From contig CAZRVZ010000193.1 of NCBI GenBank assembly GCA_964603655.1, positions 1 through 52,991 on the forward strand: a stretch of DNA of 52,991 nt, read 5' to 3'. The stretch is from JACPWY01 sp964603655. Lineage in GTDB: Bacteria; Bdellovibrionota; FAC87; UBA2466. Position numbers and translations under genes: made by a program. This document shows positions 1 to 8,022 of the stretch, piece by piece. Under the pieces are notes generated by a model. It was not told where the DNA came from. It saw only the letters and a list, made by a program, of their open reading frames with translations, and ran no database searches. Every line of letters starts with the position of its first letter. The first letter of the stretch is position 1.

Positions 1-11
1 AGAGTAGCCAC

Positions 12-518
12 CTAAGATTTACCTTGAATTAAATGCGATACGCGCTCCAGCGACTCCGGGAACTGCTTGCGAATCAATTCGTGAGTTGCAAATTGCATAT
101 CGGCGTAATCAAACCCCGGCGACACCGACTCGGAGATGAGGGCATAAGAGCCGCTCTTCACAAGTATGGAACCCTTCCAAAAACCGCCGGGAACGAGTCG
201 CTGCGCGCAGTGGCCGGCTTTTAAATCCGCGCCCATGGTGAAGGATTCGACATGGCCGCCGAGATCTAATGTGGTGTACACGGCCGGGTCACCTAGGTGG
301 AAATAATGGACGATGTCGGATCGGTTCTGGTGTAGGTGGCCCGTAGGACGATCCGAGGTCAATAAATAGTATATGGTCGTACAAAGCGAGCGGCTGCCCC
401 GGCCGTCAATCTCAATGCTTATCGGAGAGCGATAGACCTCTGAAAAATATCCTCCCTCCTGGTGAGGGGATAGTTTGAGAAAATGTATGAGGTCGTTGGC
501 GGTTAATTTAGAATTCAT
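12..518 (-). CDS. Cupin domain protein, DUF985 family
   Basis: This is a 168-residue protein of the DUF985 branch of the cupin fold. The family signature EGGYFSEVYRS lies near residues 21-31, followed by beta strands with the TGHLHQNRSDIVHYFHLG stretch that holds the usual cupin histidines, and the late segment PGFDYADMQF. Members are 150-175 residues long and mostly uncharacterised; a sugar-binding or isomerase-like role is often supposed but not shown. I chose the ATG at 518 because the reading frame upstream of it (to 716) encodes nothing family-like. The gene stands alone, with no clear operon partner on its left because the window begins there. Confidence 0.85.
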   Translation of the reverse strand: MNSKLTANDLIHFLKLSPHQEGGYFSEVYRSPISIEIDGRGSRSLCTTIYYLLTSDRPTGHLHQNRSDIVHYFHLGDPAVYTTLDLGGHVESFTMGADLKAGHCAQRLVPGGFWKGSILVKSGSYALISESVSPGFDYADMQFATHELIRKQFPESLERVSHLIQGKS

Positions 519-874
519 TTTCGACGGACGACCACAATAATACTTGATAAGGTATTTGATTTCAGAATTAGAGCCTAGGGTCCCCGTGTCGTGTCGAAAC
601 CCGTAGCCGAATTGGCACCGGGGCCATTTCTGCCGAGCATTACCAGTGGTGAGGTTGGGAAATCTACGCCTAACCCAGCCCGGAATTATTGCTGCGAGCT
701 GGCATGTGCGTTGCAACGCAATAAGATTGTACGGGTAGTGGGACCAGTTGAGTTTCCCGGCTCCTGCTTACGGCCGAGTGTTCGCTTGGGGTGCTCGCGC
801 CGCCTTCCGGTCGGCTTGCCTATGTGCCCTTGCCCAGGCTAGGAGCCTGGGCAGGGACACCCTTCCAACTTAAT
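519..874. other. Intergenic region with one strong hairpin
   Basis: About 356 bases separate the cupin gene from the small basic protein gene. The only structure I see is the long GC-rich stem-loop at 824-860. A short open frame runs into it on the plus strand (591-842) but lacks a ribosome binding site and protein-like composition. Nothing else is supported. Confidence 0.4.
824..860. terminator. GC-rich stem-loop, likely terminator of the 875-1273 gene
   Basis: A 17-base arm (824-840) and its partner (844-860) enclose the loop AGG; the inner ten pairs are perfect around GCCCAGGCT/AGCCTGGGC and the outer part has one wobble and one mismatch. It starts 14 bases past the stop codon of the minus-strand gene 875-1273, the place expected for a terminator. 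There is no T-run on either side, so a factor-dependent terminator or 3'-end-protecting hairpin is equally possible. Confidence 0.55.
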
Positions 875-1273
875 TTATGCGGCCTTCAGGAATGGAACGC
901 ACTCGCTGCGATTCCAGTTGCGATTAATGGTTCGGTAGCGCCGTTGGTTGCGTGAGAATTCGCGAGTAAATGTTTTTGCGTGACGAGCTAGAACGCGATC
1001 CACGAATTGGTAATAGCATCGGTAAAGATGCGTCGAAAGAAACTTGAGGTGCCAGGTCGGTGTTGCTTTCGTGGAGATTAGATATTTACGAGAAAAATTT
1101 CGTATTTCCCGATTCATGATTCGATACCACGCGTTGGCCTCCGAGTTGTGCAGAAAGTTTCCTGCAAACAGTGGGCGTGAGCCGCAAAGAAGCCCCACCT
1201 CAAAACCGTGGCCTATTGTTTTTGTATAACTTCGGCACGTGATTGTTCGGTTTTTGAACGTTGTTGTTTTCAT
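875..1273 (-). CDS. Small strongly basic hypothetical protein
   Basis: A 132-residue protein rich in Arg, Lys, Tyr and Asn that I do not recognise. It has no signal peptide or membrane segment. Evidence that it is real: an AGGAGA ribosome binding site sits six bases before the ATG (minus strand around 1277-1284), one of the best in the window, and a large stem-loop follows its stop codon. The basic charge and aromatic content suggest a nucleic-acid-binding or structural role, but this is only inference. Its promoter would lie in 1285-1380, divided from the dehydrogenase gene transcribed in the same direction upstream. Confidence 0.6.
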   Translation of the reverse strand: MKTTTFKNRTITCRSYTKTIGHGFEVGLLCGSRPLFAGNFLHNSEANAWYRIMNREIRNFSRKYLISTKATPTWHLKFLSTHLYRCYYQFVDRVLARHAKTFTREFSRNQRRYRTINRNWNRSECVPFLKAA

Positions 1274-1380
1274 TTATTCTCCTGTTATTAATCGTTTTGA
1301 ATCGACTTTCGATTCGCAGTTATATCGGACGGTGTACTTAGGGAGTTTAGCGGGGAATTGTGAAGCAATCGCAGTTGAGT

Positions 1381-2415
1381 TTATGCAGCCATCTTCAAGA
1401 TCGGAAGTGACGACCAGCAGCTATTGGATCGCGCAAGGTTGTCGGCGGTTTCCAATAGGCGCACGACTCGCAATCCTTGATAGGCATCAGTTTGCGGCGT
1501 TTTGCCATGTTCCAGGCAATCTACCAGATGGTCGATTTCAAGTTGTAGGGCTTCGGTGGATGGTACGGCCGGAGCCTGAATGTCACCCTGTCGATATTGC
1601 AGAAACTGTGTGTAGTTTTTTTCACGATCGGCAAATTCGGATGAGTCGACCCCTTTGTCGAATATCTTGATCTTCTGGACGACGTCCACATCATCATAAA
1701 TCGCCATTTTTTTGCGGCCCGTTATGATGGTTTCGCGCACTTTCGTCGGGCAAAGCCAACTCGCCTGAATAGATGCCACAAAACTTGAGGCATAGTTCAG
1801 GTGGAGATAGGCGATGTCGGGTTGCGGCAGGCGCGCCACGTTTTTCGCGGATACCGAAATCTCTACAGGGTCTTCATGGATCAATTCATTCAGAATGGAG
1901 AGATCGTGGGGCATGAGATCATAGATCACGCTCACATCGGGCTGGTAGAGACCCAGGTTCATGCGTGACGAATGAAAATAGAGTAATTCACCCAGGCCGT
2001 TTTGGTTTACGAGGTTTTTTAGATAGCGAACGGCCGGATGGTACACAAAGGTGTGATCGACCATGACGATTTTCTGGTGTTTCAGGCTGAGATCAAGGAG
2101 TCGTCGGCATTCAATTTCGGTTTTTGCGAGCGGTTTGGTGATGAGAACATGCTTCCCATTTTCAATGGCCGCCTTTGCCAGTTCGTAATGGCTCTGAACG
2201 GGCGTCGAGATAACGATCAGATCAATTCCCGGGTTTTTCAATAAGGCATGGGTATCGGTTGAAAAACTAACTGACGGGTATCGGTGTTCCAGAGTACCCC
2301 AGCGCGCCGCGTTTAAGTCGCACGCCGATACGACATTGATTTTCGGATTGTCCGCCAAGTTGCGGAGAAGGTTGGGTCCCCAATAGCCAATTCCAATAAT
2401 GCCAGTTCGAATCAT
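1381..2415 (-). CDS. Gfo/Idh/MocA family sugar dehydrogenase
   Basis: A 344-residue NAD(P)-dependent oxidoreductase. The Rossmann motif GIGYWG is at residues 8-13. The usual EKP triad appears as TKP (residues 93-95), keeping the catalytic lysine K94. The second conserved motif D166-LMPHD with H170 fits the active-site histidine. The sequence most resembles the WlbA/WbpB type that oxidises C3 of UDP-GlcNAc or UDP-GlcNAc uronate on the way to amino sugars. It starts with ATG at 2415 and stands alone in a low-information stretch. A second member of the family lies at 29682 between lpxA and lpxB; the two may act on related UDP-sugars. Confidence 0.85.
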   Translation of the reverse strand: MIRTGIIGIGYWGPNLLRNLADNPKINVVSACDLNAARWGTLEHRYPSVSFSTDTHALLKNPGIDLIVISTPVQSHYELAKAAIENGKHVLITKPLAKTEIECRRLLDLSLKHQKIVMVDHTFVYHPAVRYLKNLVNQNGLGELLYFHSSRMNLGLYQPDVSVIYDLMPHDLSILNELIHEDPVEISVSAKNVARLPQPDIAYLHLNYASSFVASIQASWLCPTKVRETIITGRKKMAIYDDVDVVQKIKIFDKGVDSSEFADREKNYTQFLQYRQGDIQAPAVPSTEALQLEIDHLVDCLEHGKTPQTDAYQGLRVVRLLETADNLARSNSCWSSLPILKMAA

Positions 2416-2518
2416 GGTTTTCCCGGGTTGGGTCGAGTGGACAGCTTCATTTTATTATCGGTAAAAAATGGGAAAAGGGTAAGTCGCGCTGCGAATCAGA
2501 AGAAGACAGAAACGTAAT

Positions 2519-2674
2519 TCACGAGACCTCCAATGAATGATACGAATAGTTGTAGAAAAGCCATGTGTCATGATTCAACGCACCATAAACCCACGTAATA
2601 GGCGACCGATTCATTGTAGACTCAATCCCCTGGCTAATCTCGGTGTCCCAAAACCCCAACAATCGAACTAAGGC
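2519..2674 (-). pseudogene. Short coding fragment, possibly the end of a beta-barrel protein
   Basis: This open frame of 51 codons has no ATG or GTG start and only a TTG inside. It encodes alternating polar/aromatic residues (WVYGALNHDTWLFYNYSYHS) resembling the last strands of a small outer-membrane barrel. After the TGA at 2519 the same frame continues with ITFLSSSD. It overlaps in another frame the 3' part of the ATPase fragment 2634-2726, so the two would be residues of different broken genes. Assignment rests on composition only. Confidence 0.25.
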
Positions 2675-2726
2675 TCAGGGCCTTTTTAATGACAACGCCC
2701 ACATGACGTTTGCGTAAGTGAGGCAT
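2634..2726 (-). pseudogene. N-terminal fragment of a DUF4143-type AAA ATPase
   Basis: From an ATG at 2726 (minus strand) 30 codons run to a TAG at 2634. The peptide aligns without gaps to the first residues of the intact ATPase at 21026-22237: 16 of 29 positions are identical, including the blocks RKRHV, IVG and GHR. The frame breaks exactly inside the Walker A loop, after GHRD. Nothing further of the ATPase follows. The fragment lies 14 bases downstream of a 15-bp perfect inverted repeat (2741-2784), like the intact gene, which also sits directly behind a palindrome. Confidence 0.7.
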
Positions 2727-2740
2727 GGAGCTATTTTTCC

Positions 2741-2784
2741 ATATATGTAAATCTTGAATACCCCTATTTAAGATTTACATATAT
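2741..2784. repeat. Perfect 15-bp inverted repeat upstream of the ATPase fragment
   Basis: The arm ATATATGTAAATCTT (2741-2755) is repeated perfectly inverted at 2770-2784, separated by 14 bases. One end touches the TGA stop codon of the radical SAM gene (2784-2786). It is AT-rich with no adjacent T-run, so it makes a poor intrinsic terminator. Its position just before the ATPase remnant favours an operator or promoter element; the boundary of an inserted piece of DNA is an alternative. Confidence 0.6.
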
Positions 2785-3737
2785 CAAGTACGGTAATCTC
2801 GGCAGTCGCGGCAAATGGATGGAATGCGGTTGAGGGTTCGCCAGCGCAGTCGAATATCGCGAAGTTTGCGGCCGTTCCAAAGTTTTTGAAGCCCGTCTTT
2901 GTGCGTTCCGAGCATGAGCTCGCTCGATGCCTCGAAATCGCGGCAGGCGCAGGCCCCGATTGAGCCGTTTGAATAGACACGCAGCCCTTCGCTCAGTCGA
3001 TGACAGGGAACAAAGGCACGCGGCAACTTAGCTTTTCGGGTGAGGTGTCTGGGCAGCTGAACGTGACCGCCCCAATCGTCGGCGCGGTGGGTGAGCGTCA
3101 CCGCGGCTTTTTTAAGTCCAGGGCCATAAAGGGCCTCTATTTTTTGAAAATCGGGGTGTGCCAGAATTTCCCGAGTGGGGTGGCCGGTAGGCTTCAGACT
3201 AAAAAACACTTTTACCGGATATTCCTGTTTTGCATTTTCTAAAAGAAGGGCCTCGATATTTTTTAACATGCGTTGATAGAGCGCGACTTTGAAAAACTGC
3301 GAGTAGGCTTTTTCACCCCAAAGCACTGTGGAAACGGTCAACCACTCCAGCCCGGAACCCACTAGAGCGCCTACATCGAATCGGTCGAGGTGCTGAAGTG
3401 TGGTGAGGAAGCCCACCCCGGAAAGCGACGGAATGCTTTTAGCAATGCGGATTCTCTCCAAGATTAGCGGATCTAATAACGGCTCACCTATGACCGTAGT
3501 GAGATCTAGCTTACGCCCGCCTATTTCATTGAATTGTCGAACAACGGCTTCGAATGTTGCCATCTCCATAGTTTCGGCGGGGCGCAGCATTTTAGAATTT
3601 GGACAGAAGTCGCAACCAGAGTTGCAGGCGTTGGTGGTCTCAATCGAAAGCGAAGGAATAGAGACTTTGGGATCTGCGATAAGCGCTTTAATGTAAGCCA
3701 AGCCCACACGTCCAAAAGTACTCAATTTCGGGGGCAC
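2784..3737 (-). CDS. Radical SAM protein with C-terminal SPASM-like cysteines
   Basis: A 317-residue radical SAM enzyme. The iron-sulfur motif CNSGCDFC gives C38, C42 and C45. A second cysteine cluster near the C-terminus (PCHR, CACRD, CRDCRD) is the arrangement of a SPASM domain that holds auxiliary clusters. Such proteins modify peptides or small molecules, or mature enzymes. No precursor peptide or obvious partner is adjacent. It begins with GTG at 3737, nine bases after the rlmE stop codon, so it is probably the last gene of a unit with rlmE and the TIGR02757 gene. The substrate cannot be guessed. Confidence 0.85.
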   Translation of the reverse strand: MPPKLSTFGRVGLAYIKALIADPKVSIPSLSIETTNACNSGCDFCPNSKMLRPAETMEMATFEAVVRQFNEIGGRKLDLTTVIGEPLLDPLILERIRIAKSIPSLSGVGFLTTLQHLDRFDVGALVGSGLEWLTVSTVLWGEKAYSQFFKVALYQRMLKNIEALLLENAKQEYPVKVFFSLKPTGHPTREILAHPDFQKIEALYGPGLKKAAVTLTHRADDWGGHVQLPRHLTRKAKLPRAFVPCHRLSEGLRVYSNGSIGACACRDFEASSELMLGTHKDGLQKLWNGRKLRDIRLRWRTLNRIPSICRDCRDYRT

Positions 3738-3746
3738 TGGCCGATA

Positions 3747-4331
3747 CTAGCGAGCCATCTTGCTCTTGCCCACCACAAAAATCTCCCGGCTTTGTTTGCG
3801 GGTGGACTCAGGGCGCAATAATCTGGTGTTATGGAAGCGTTTGCGAAACTCGGATTCTATTGATTTTAGGGACTCGCTCATAAATATTTTCACGACGCAA
3901 TGGCCGCCGAGCGCGAGCACCTGGTCGCTAATCCTCAATGCGCCCAGGGCAAGCTCGGTAGAGCGGTCGGCGTCGACAGATCGAATGCCCGTCGTCTTAG
4001 GTGCCATGTCGCTGAGCACTATATCTACCGTAGGGTTAGGCGAAATGAATTGGAGAAAATCCATTCCTTCGATGTCTTGCTGCGCAAAGCGGATTCGGCT
4101 GTCTGAAACATGAAGGGGCGAAAGATCGATGGCGAATACGGTGGCCGATGGAGCGACCTCAAGGCAATACTGTGTCCAGCTTCCGGGCGCGGCGCCCAAA
4201 TCGAGAATCAGCTTTGCGCCAGCGAGAATGCCGTCCTTTTTGTGAATCTCCTGAAGTTTATAAACGCTTCGAGCCTCGTAATTTTCGCGCCGGGCCTTCT
4301 GAGTAAAGGGGTCATCATTCCAATTTCGCAT
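3747..4331 (-). CDS. rlmE: 23S rRNA 2'-O-ribose methyltransferase RlmE (FtsJ)
   Basis: A 194-residue protein close to the usual 200-210 of RlmE, which methylates U2552 of 23S rRNA in the large subunit A-loop using SAM. The SAM-binding motif DLGAAPG is at 44-50. The K-D-K-E catalytic tetrad is visible as K25 (YKL), D108 (SDMAP), K148 (VVKIF) and a later Glu. The start is the ATG at 4331, which overlaps the end of the preceding minus-strand gene by 17 bases, so the two are probably translationally coupled. Confidence 0.93.
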   Translation of the reverse strand: MRNWNDDPFTQKARRENYEARSVYKLQEIHKKDGILAGAKLILDLGAAPGSWTQYCLEVAPSATVFAIDLSPLHVSDSRIRFAQQDIEGMDFLQFISPNPTVDIVLSDMAPKTTGIRSVDADRSTELALGALRISDQVLALGGHCVVKIFMSESLKSIESEFRKRFHNTRLLRPESTRKQSREIFVVGKSKMAR

Positions 4332-5148
4332 GGTACTCCGCCACAGTTAAACCGGACATGGACAGATGGCATAATGCAAAATCATAGCGAATGGGATCAT
4401 CCGGTCGGAAAGTTCTTAGCCGGCTCGTTGCAGCCTCACAGGCGGACCATGTAGCTGCACGGGAGTGGCTCCACCCCAATTCGCGAATTACCTTCAGAAC
4501 GTGTGTGTCGATCGGTAGCATGAGCCGAGCCGGGTCCCAGGATTTCCAAAGCCCCAGATCAATCCCGTCTTTCGGGCGAGCCACCCAGCGCAGGAAAAGA
4601 TTCAGTCGCTTACACGAGCTGCCGCGATCGGGGTCTGAAACCAGGTAATGCATGCTCCTTTCTCGCCGGGTATAAAAAGACTTGAGTCGTTTATCGAGCG
4701 GAAGGGAGTGCATCGCCCGCACAAACCCCGCCAGGGTTTCCCGAGTGGAGTTGGCTTGGTGACTCAAAAAAAACCGTTCAATCGATCCGTGGCGGTCCAG
4801 GATTTCGGCAAGCCATGAGCAAACTATTTCAATGTCGATTCCCTTTGTGAAACGGTGGCAAAAAGGTTTTAAGCTTTCAGCCAGAGACGCGTTCCGAATG
4901 CCGCGAGCAGGGGAGTTCCCCAGGGCGTTAAAGACGTTTGATAGGCTCGCGAGAATCGAGGTTACATTACCGTAAGCCAGAATTGCAGCTAGAAAGGCCG
5001 AGACCTCCTGATCTTCGCGTGTCTGAAACCGGTGAGGCCAAAGAATGGGATCGCGATCGCGATGAAACGCGGTCTGGAAGTCCCGGTGAGCCCTGTCCAG
5101 TATCGCTGCGAGCCGGGCATGGGAAATTGTTTGTAACGTCACCCGCAA
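4315..5148 (-). CDS. TIGR02757 family protein (DUF2400)
   Basis: A 277-residue protein recognised as the TIGR02757/DUF2400 family by its series of helices and conserved stretches: DPILWPHRF near the N-terminus, EVSAFLAAILAYGN, CKRLNLFLRWVARP and the late LPIDTHVLKV and PIRYDFAL. The family occurs in Bacteroidetes, Spirochaetes and deltaproteobacteria. Its fold appears related to the helix-hairpin-helix DNA glycosylases, but its function is not established. The gene overlaps rlmE by 17 bases. Its first codon is ATG or a nearby alternative; the family does not decide it. Confidence 0.8.
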   Translation of the reverse strand: MRVTLQTISHARLAAILDRAHRDFQTAFHRDRDPILWPHRFQTREDQEVSAFLAAILAYGNVTSILASLSNVFNALGNSPARGIRNASLAESLKPFCHRFTKGIDIEIVCSWLAEILDRHGSIERFFLSHQANSTRETLAGFVRAMHSLPLDKRLKSFYTRRERSMHYLVSDPDRGSSCKRLNLFLRWVARPKDGIDLGLWKSWDPARLMLPIDTHVLKVIRELGWSHSRAATWSACEAATSRLRTFRPDDPIRYDFALCHLSMSGLTVAEYHAKLE

Positions 5149-5159
5149 TCAGTAACACA

Positions 5160-5651
5160 CTAGCGGGCTCTTTTCCTGGAAAGACGGGGGGAGTTCAACA
5201 CTTCAAATACGAATTTGTTTTCGGCCTCTAGTTTGCGGGCGATCCTGAGAATCTGTTTTTGCGCGCCGGTGATAAACCCCTTATGAGCCCCTTCGCCCAT
5301 GCGTTCCGACTCATCCTCGAAGGATCGCCGATCCCGGATTCCGAGGTTGCGAAGCATTTTGGTTCTGAAATCATCCGGCATTCCTGCCAGGGCAAAGGCC
5401 AATACTTTGGGGGAAACTTTGGAGAGTAGCTCGGCCAGAATGGCCTCATCGAGATACGATAACTCCTCAAAATACACCACCCGCTTCATCACATGAAAAA
5501 TAAACTCTTCATCCTGAAATTTGGCCTGTTCGATTATACGGCTGCGGTTATTCCCATCGGCCTGTTCGATGAGGGTCGCAAATTCGATGAGGCCGATGGC
5601 GCTCTTTTTAAAGCGTTCTAAATTCAATTTCTTGTCGCGGGGCATACCCAT
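5160..5651 (-). CDS. Stand-alone FliG C-terminal domain protein
   Basis: A 163-residue protein. From about residue 50 to 150 it follows the C-terminal domain of the flagellar switch protein FliG: FEELSYLDEAILAELLSKV, then LAFALAGMPDDFRTKMLRNL, then EDESERMG and an AQKQILRIARKLE helix. The N-terminal and middle domains of FliG (about 200 residues) are missing, so it cannot build the rotor alone. No flagellar gene is near. The acidic/basic surface helix of true FliG is only loosely kept. It could be a paralogue with another role or a regulator of motor torque. It is divergent from glpK, with 43 bases between the starts. Confidence 0.75.
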   Translation of the reverse strand: MGMPRDKKLNLERFKKSAIGLIEFATLIEQADGNNRSRIIEQAKFQDEEFIFHVMKRVVYFEELSYLDEAILAELLSKVSPKVLAFALAGMPDDFRTKMLRNLGIRDRRSFEDESERMGEGAHKGFITGAQKQILRIARKLEAENKFVFEVLNSPRLSRKRAR

Positions 5652-5694
5652 TCATTATATTCTTAACGCATTTTTAAAACCAGGAGTCAGTCGC

Positions 5695-7182
5695 ATGGAT
5701 CGCTTCGTACTAGCCATTGATCAGGGAACGACCGGGTCGACGGCGCTTATTGTCAATTCTCAACTTGAGATCGTTGGGTCGGCGTCGGTGGATTTTCCGC
5801 AACACTTTCCCCGGCCGGCCTGGGTCGAGCATGATCTCAATGAGATCTGGGCTTCGGTGTGCCAGGTCGTGACCGAGGTCCTCAAGGGCTCAAGGGTTTC
5901 GCCGGACCAGGTTGCCGCCATTGGAATCACTAATCAACGAGAGACCACGTGCGTGTGGGATCGCAACGGCCTGCCCGCGGCGAGGGCGATAGTTTGGCAG
6001 GACAGGCGGACGGCCGGGCATTGCGAGTCCCTCAAAAAACGGGGGCTTGAAAAAATGATTACCCGGCGCACGGGGCTCCTTTTAGATCCCTATTTTAGCG
6101 CGACGAAAATGGCCTGGTTGGCGAAACACGTTCCCGGGCTTGCCGCGGGCCTTAAAGGGGGAACACACCGCTTTGGAACAATCGACAGTTTTTTGGTTTA
6201 TCGTCTGTCCGGTGGGCGCTATGTCACCGATGTAACCAATGCCAGCCGAACGATGTTGATGGATCTAAAGTCATGCCAATGGGATGACGGGCTGCTGAAA
6301 ACGTTTGGAATCAAAAAAGAATGGTTACCTGAAATTCTGCCCTCGTGCGTTGAATATGGCCGGACTCGGGGGTTTTTAAACATACCCGATGGCACGCCTA
6401 TCACGGGTGTTGCCGGCGACCAACAGGCAGCGTTGTTCGGACAGGCCTGCTTCAAAAAGGGAGAGGGCAAATGTACCTATGGAACGGGCGCCTTCGCGTT
6501 GGTAAACACCGGAAATACGCCGGTTTTTTCCCGCCACCGGATGCTTACGACCGTTGCCTGGAAGTTGGGACCAAAGGCCACCTACTGCATCGAAGGCAGC
6601 TCCTTCATCGCCGGGGCGGCGGTACAGTGGATTCGCGACGGGCTTGGGATTATCGATAGCGCGCCGGCTATTGAGGCTTTGGCCAGGTCGGTTCCAGACT
6701 CCGATGGCGTGGTTTTTGTCCCGGCTCTTTCCGGAATGGGCGCTCCCCATTGGTTATCGGAAGCCCGGGGCCTAATCACCGGCGTGACTCGACGGACAAC
6801 GCGCGCCCACATTGCGCGGGCGACACTCAATGGAATTGCGCTGCAGGTTGGCGAGCTTATCGAGGCGATGAGCAAAGATTTGGGACGTAAGCTGGCGTCG
6901 CTCAAAGTTGACGGAGGGGCATCGGCAAACGAGCTCTTGATGCAATTTCAATCTGACGTTCTCGGAACAAAGATAGTGTGTTCGTCCATCCAGGAAACCA
7001 CAGCCTTCGGGGCGGCTCTCATGGCTGGTCTGGGTTGCGGCTTGTGGAAAGATTTGGACGAAATCAGCAGTAGGTGGAAGGCCAGAGCTGAGTACACTCC
7101 GAAATTGGCGGCGAAAGAGCGGCGTGGTGAGCTCGATCGCTGGCGAAAGGCTGTTCAGGCGGTGAGATTACTCGCAAAGTGA
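5695..7182 (+). CDS. glpK: Glycerol kinase
   Basis: A 495-residue FGGY-family kinase that phosphorylates glycerol to sn-glycerol 3-phosphate. The phosphate-binding loop DQGTTGST is at residues 9-16, with substrate and nucleotide motifs NQRETT, DRRTA, GVAGDQQAALFGQ and KVDGGASANE. I start it at the ATG at 5695 because an AGGAG box lies eight bases before it and the family begins with this residue. The longer frame reaches back into the FliG-like gene and is not meaningful. No glpF or glpD is adjacent. It is the largest gene of its area and monocistronic as far as can be seen. Confidence 0.95.
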   Translation: MDRFVLAIDQGTTGSTALIVNSQLEIVGSASVDFPQHFPRPAWVEHDLNEIWASVCQVVTEVLKGSRVSPDQVAAIGITNQRETTCVWDRNGLPAARAIVWQDRRTAGHCESLKKRGLEKMITRRTGLLLDPYFSATKMAWLAKHVPGLAAGLKGGTHRFGTIDSFLVYRLSGGRYVTDVTNASRTMLMDLKSCQWDDGLLKTFGIKKEWLPEILPSCVEYGRTRGFLNIPDGTPITGVAGDQQAALFGQACFKKGEGKCTYGTGAFALVNTGNTPVFSRHRMLTTVAWKLGPKATYCIEGSSFIAGAAVQWIRDGLGIIDSAPAIEALARSVPDSDGVVFVPALSGMGAPHWLSEARGLITGVTRRTTRAHIARATLNGIALQVGELIEAMSKDLGRKLASLKVDGGASANELLMQFQSDVLGTKIVCSSIQETTAFGAALMAGLGCGLWKDLDEISSRWKARAEYTPKLAAKERRGELDRWRKAVQAVRLLAK

Positions 7183-7259
7183 TCGAGATAGATTGCTTCG
7201 CCCAGCCCGGTTTCACTCGCTGTACAGGGAACCCCGATGGTGGTTACACTATCTGAGCC

Positions 7260-7721
7260 ATGCTCCCCCAAGACTTTACTGATTTTCTCGATCTTCTTGA
7301 AAAACACCAGTGCGAATTCATGATCGTCGGAGCCTACGCGATGAGCGCGTGGGGATATGTGAGGGCTACCGGCGATCTGGATATTTTCGTTTCTCCGATC
7401 CCAGATAACGCCGCAATCATCATGAGGGTTCTAAAGGATTTCGGGGCGCCGCTACAAGGTGTTTCCGCGGAGGATTTTGCTCAGCCTGGCACGGTTTTTC
7501 AGATGGGGGTACCTCCGATTCGTATCGATCTCCTCAATCAACTCAGTGGCGTTTCTTATGAAGAGGCTAAAAAAACCGTGACCCGTTCTACGTTGTTAGG
7601 CAGAAGTGTACCGGTTATCTCCCTGGATAACTTGATACGAAACAAATCAGCCACTAACAGGCCGAAGGACCAAATCGATGTCAATGAGTTGAAGAAGATA
7701 CAGCCATGTCACAAGAAATGA
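7260..7721 (+). CDS. Nucleotidyltransferase-like protein (DUF6036/AbiEii type)
   Basis: A 153-residue protein of the minimal nucleotidyltransferase fold. The pattern GAYAMSAWGYVRATGDLDIFV (about residues 23-43) carries the G...R-T-x-D-x-D signature, the two aspartates being the metal ligands. The end LDNLIRNKSATNRPKDQIDV matches the KxxxxRxKDxxDl motif common to these small proteins. Many relatives are toxins or orphan transferases. The next gene overlaps it by 16 bases, suggesting coupled translation with a small partner. Confidence 0.7.
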   Translation: MLPQDFTDFLDLLEKHQCEFMIVGAYAMSAWGYVRATGDLDIFVSPIPDNAAIIMRVLKDFGAPLQGVSAEDFAQPGTVFQMGVPPIRIDLLNQLSGVSYEEAKKTVTRSTLLGRSVPVISLDNLIRNKSATNRPKDQIDVNELKKIQPCHKK

Positions 7722-7966
7722 ATAATGACGCTGCAATTCGCGCGAAGATACGTCGTCAGACGTGGCGCGGTGAAATCAAGAGAGCTGGGGAGGACCATTT
7801 CATCCCTGTTTCTCTGCTTGGCGCAACTTTGCCCCTGCACTGTTTGGCACATTCTCCAGAGGAGATGGGGCGGAACATTTTGAATCTGGAACTATTGAGA
7901 AGACTCGTCTTTCCAGATTTTGAAAAGCCGATGCAGAAGATGGTTGTAAGAATCATCCGTAAATGA
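7706..7966 (+). CDS. Small hypothetical partner of the nucleotidyltransferase
   Basis: An 86-residue basic protein I do not recognise. It overlaps the end of the nucleotidyltransferase gene by 16 bases and starts with ATG at 7706. An amphipathic helical N-terminus and the segment EEMGRNILNLELLRRLVFPDFEK are visible, with no motif of known antitoxins. Gene order (transferase first, small basic protein second) is compatible with a toxin-antitoxin-like pair, but that is inference. Confidence 0.6.
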   Translation: MSQEMNNDAAIRAKIRRQTWRGEIKRAGEDHFIPVSLLGATLPLHCLAHSPEEMGRNILNLELLRRLVFPDFEKPMQKMVVRIIRK

Positions 7967-8022
7967 TCCCTGTGGCTTAAGAAAGGGTTGTCGCTGAATA
8001 CCGGGGTACTCGCGAGTTCTAA

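Noticed and set aside
519..716. Upstream extension of the cupin reading frame
   Set aside because: The extra residues are not family-like; the ATG at 518 gives the standard length.
591..842. Plus-strand open frame in the first intergenic region
   Set aside because: No ribosome binding site, low-quality composition, and it runs into a stem-loop.
8008..8017. Palindrome ACTCGCGAGT between the small partner gene and radA
   Set aside because: Ten bases only, no T-run and no second copy noticed; likely chance.
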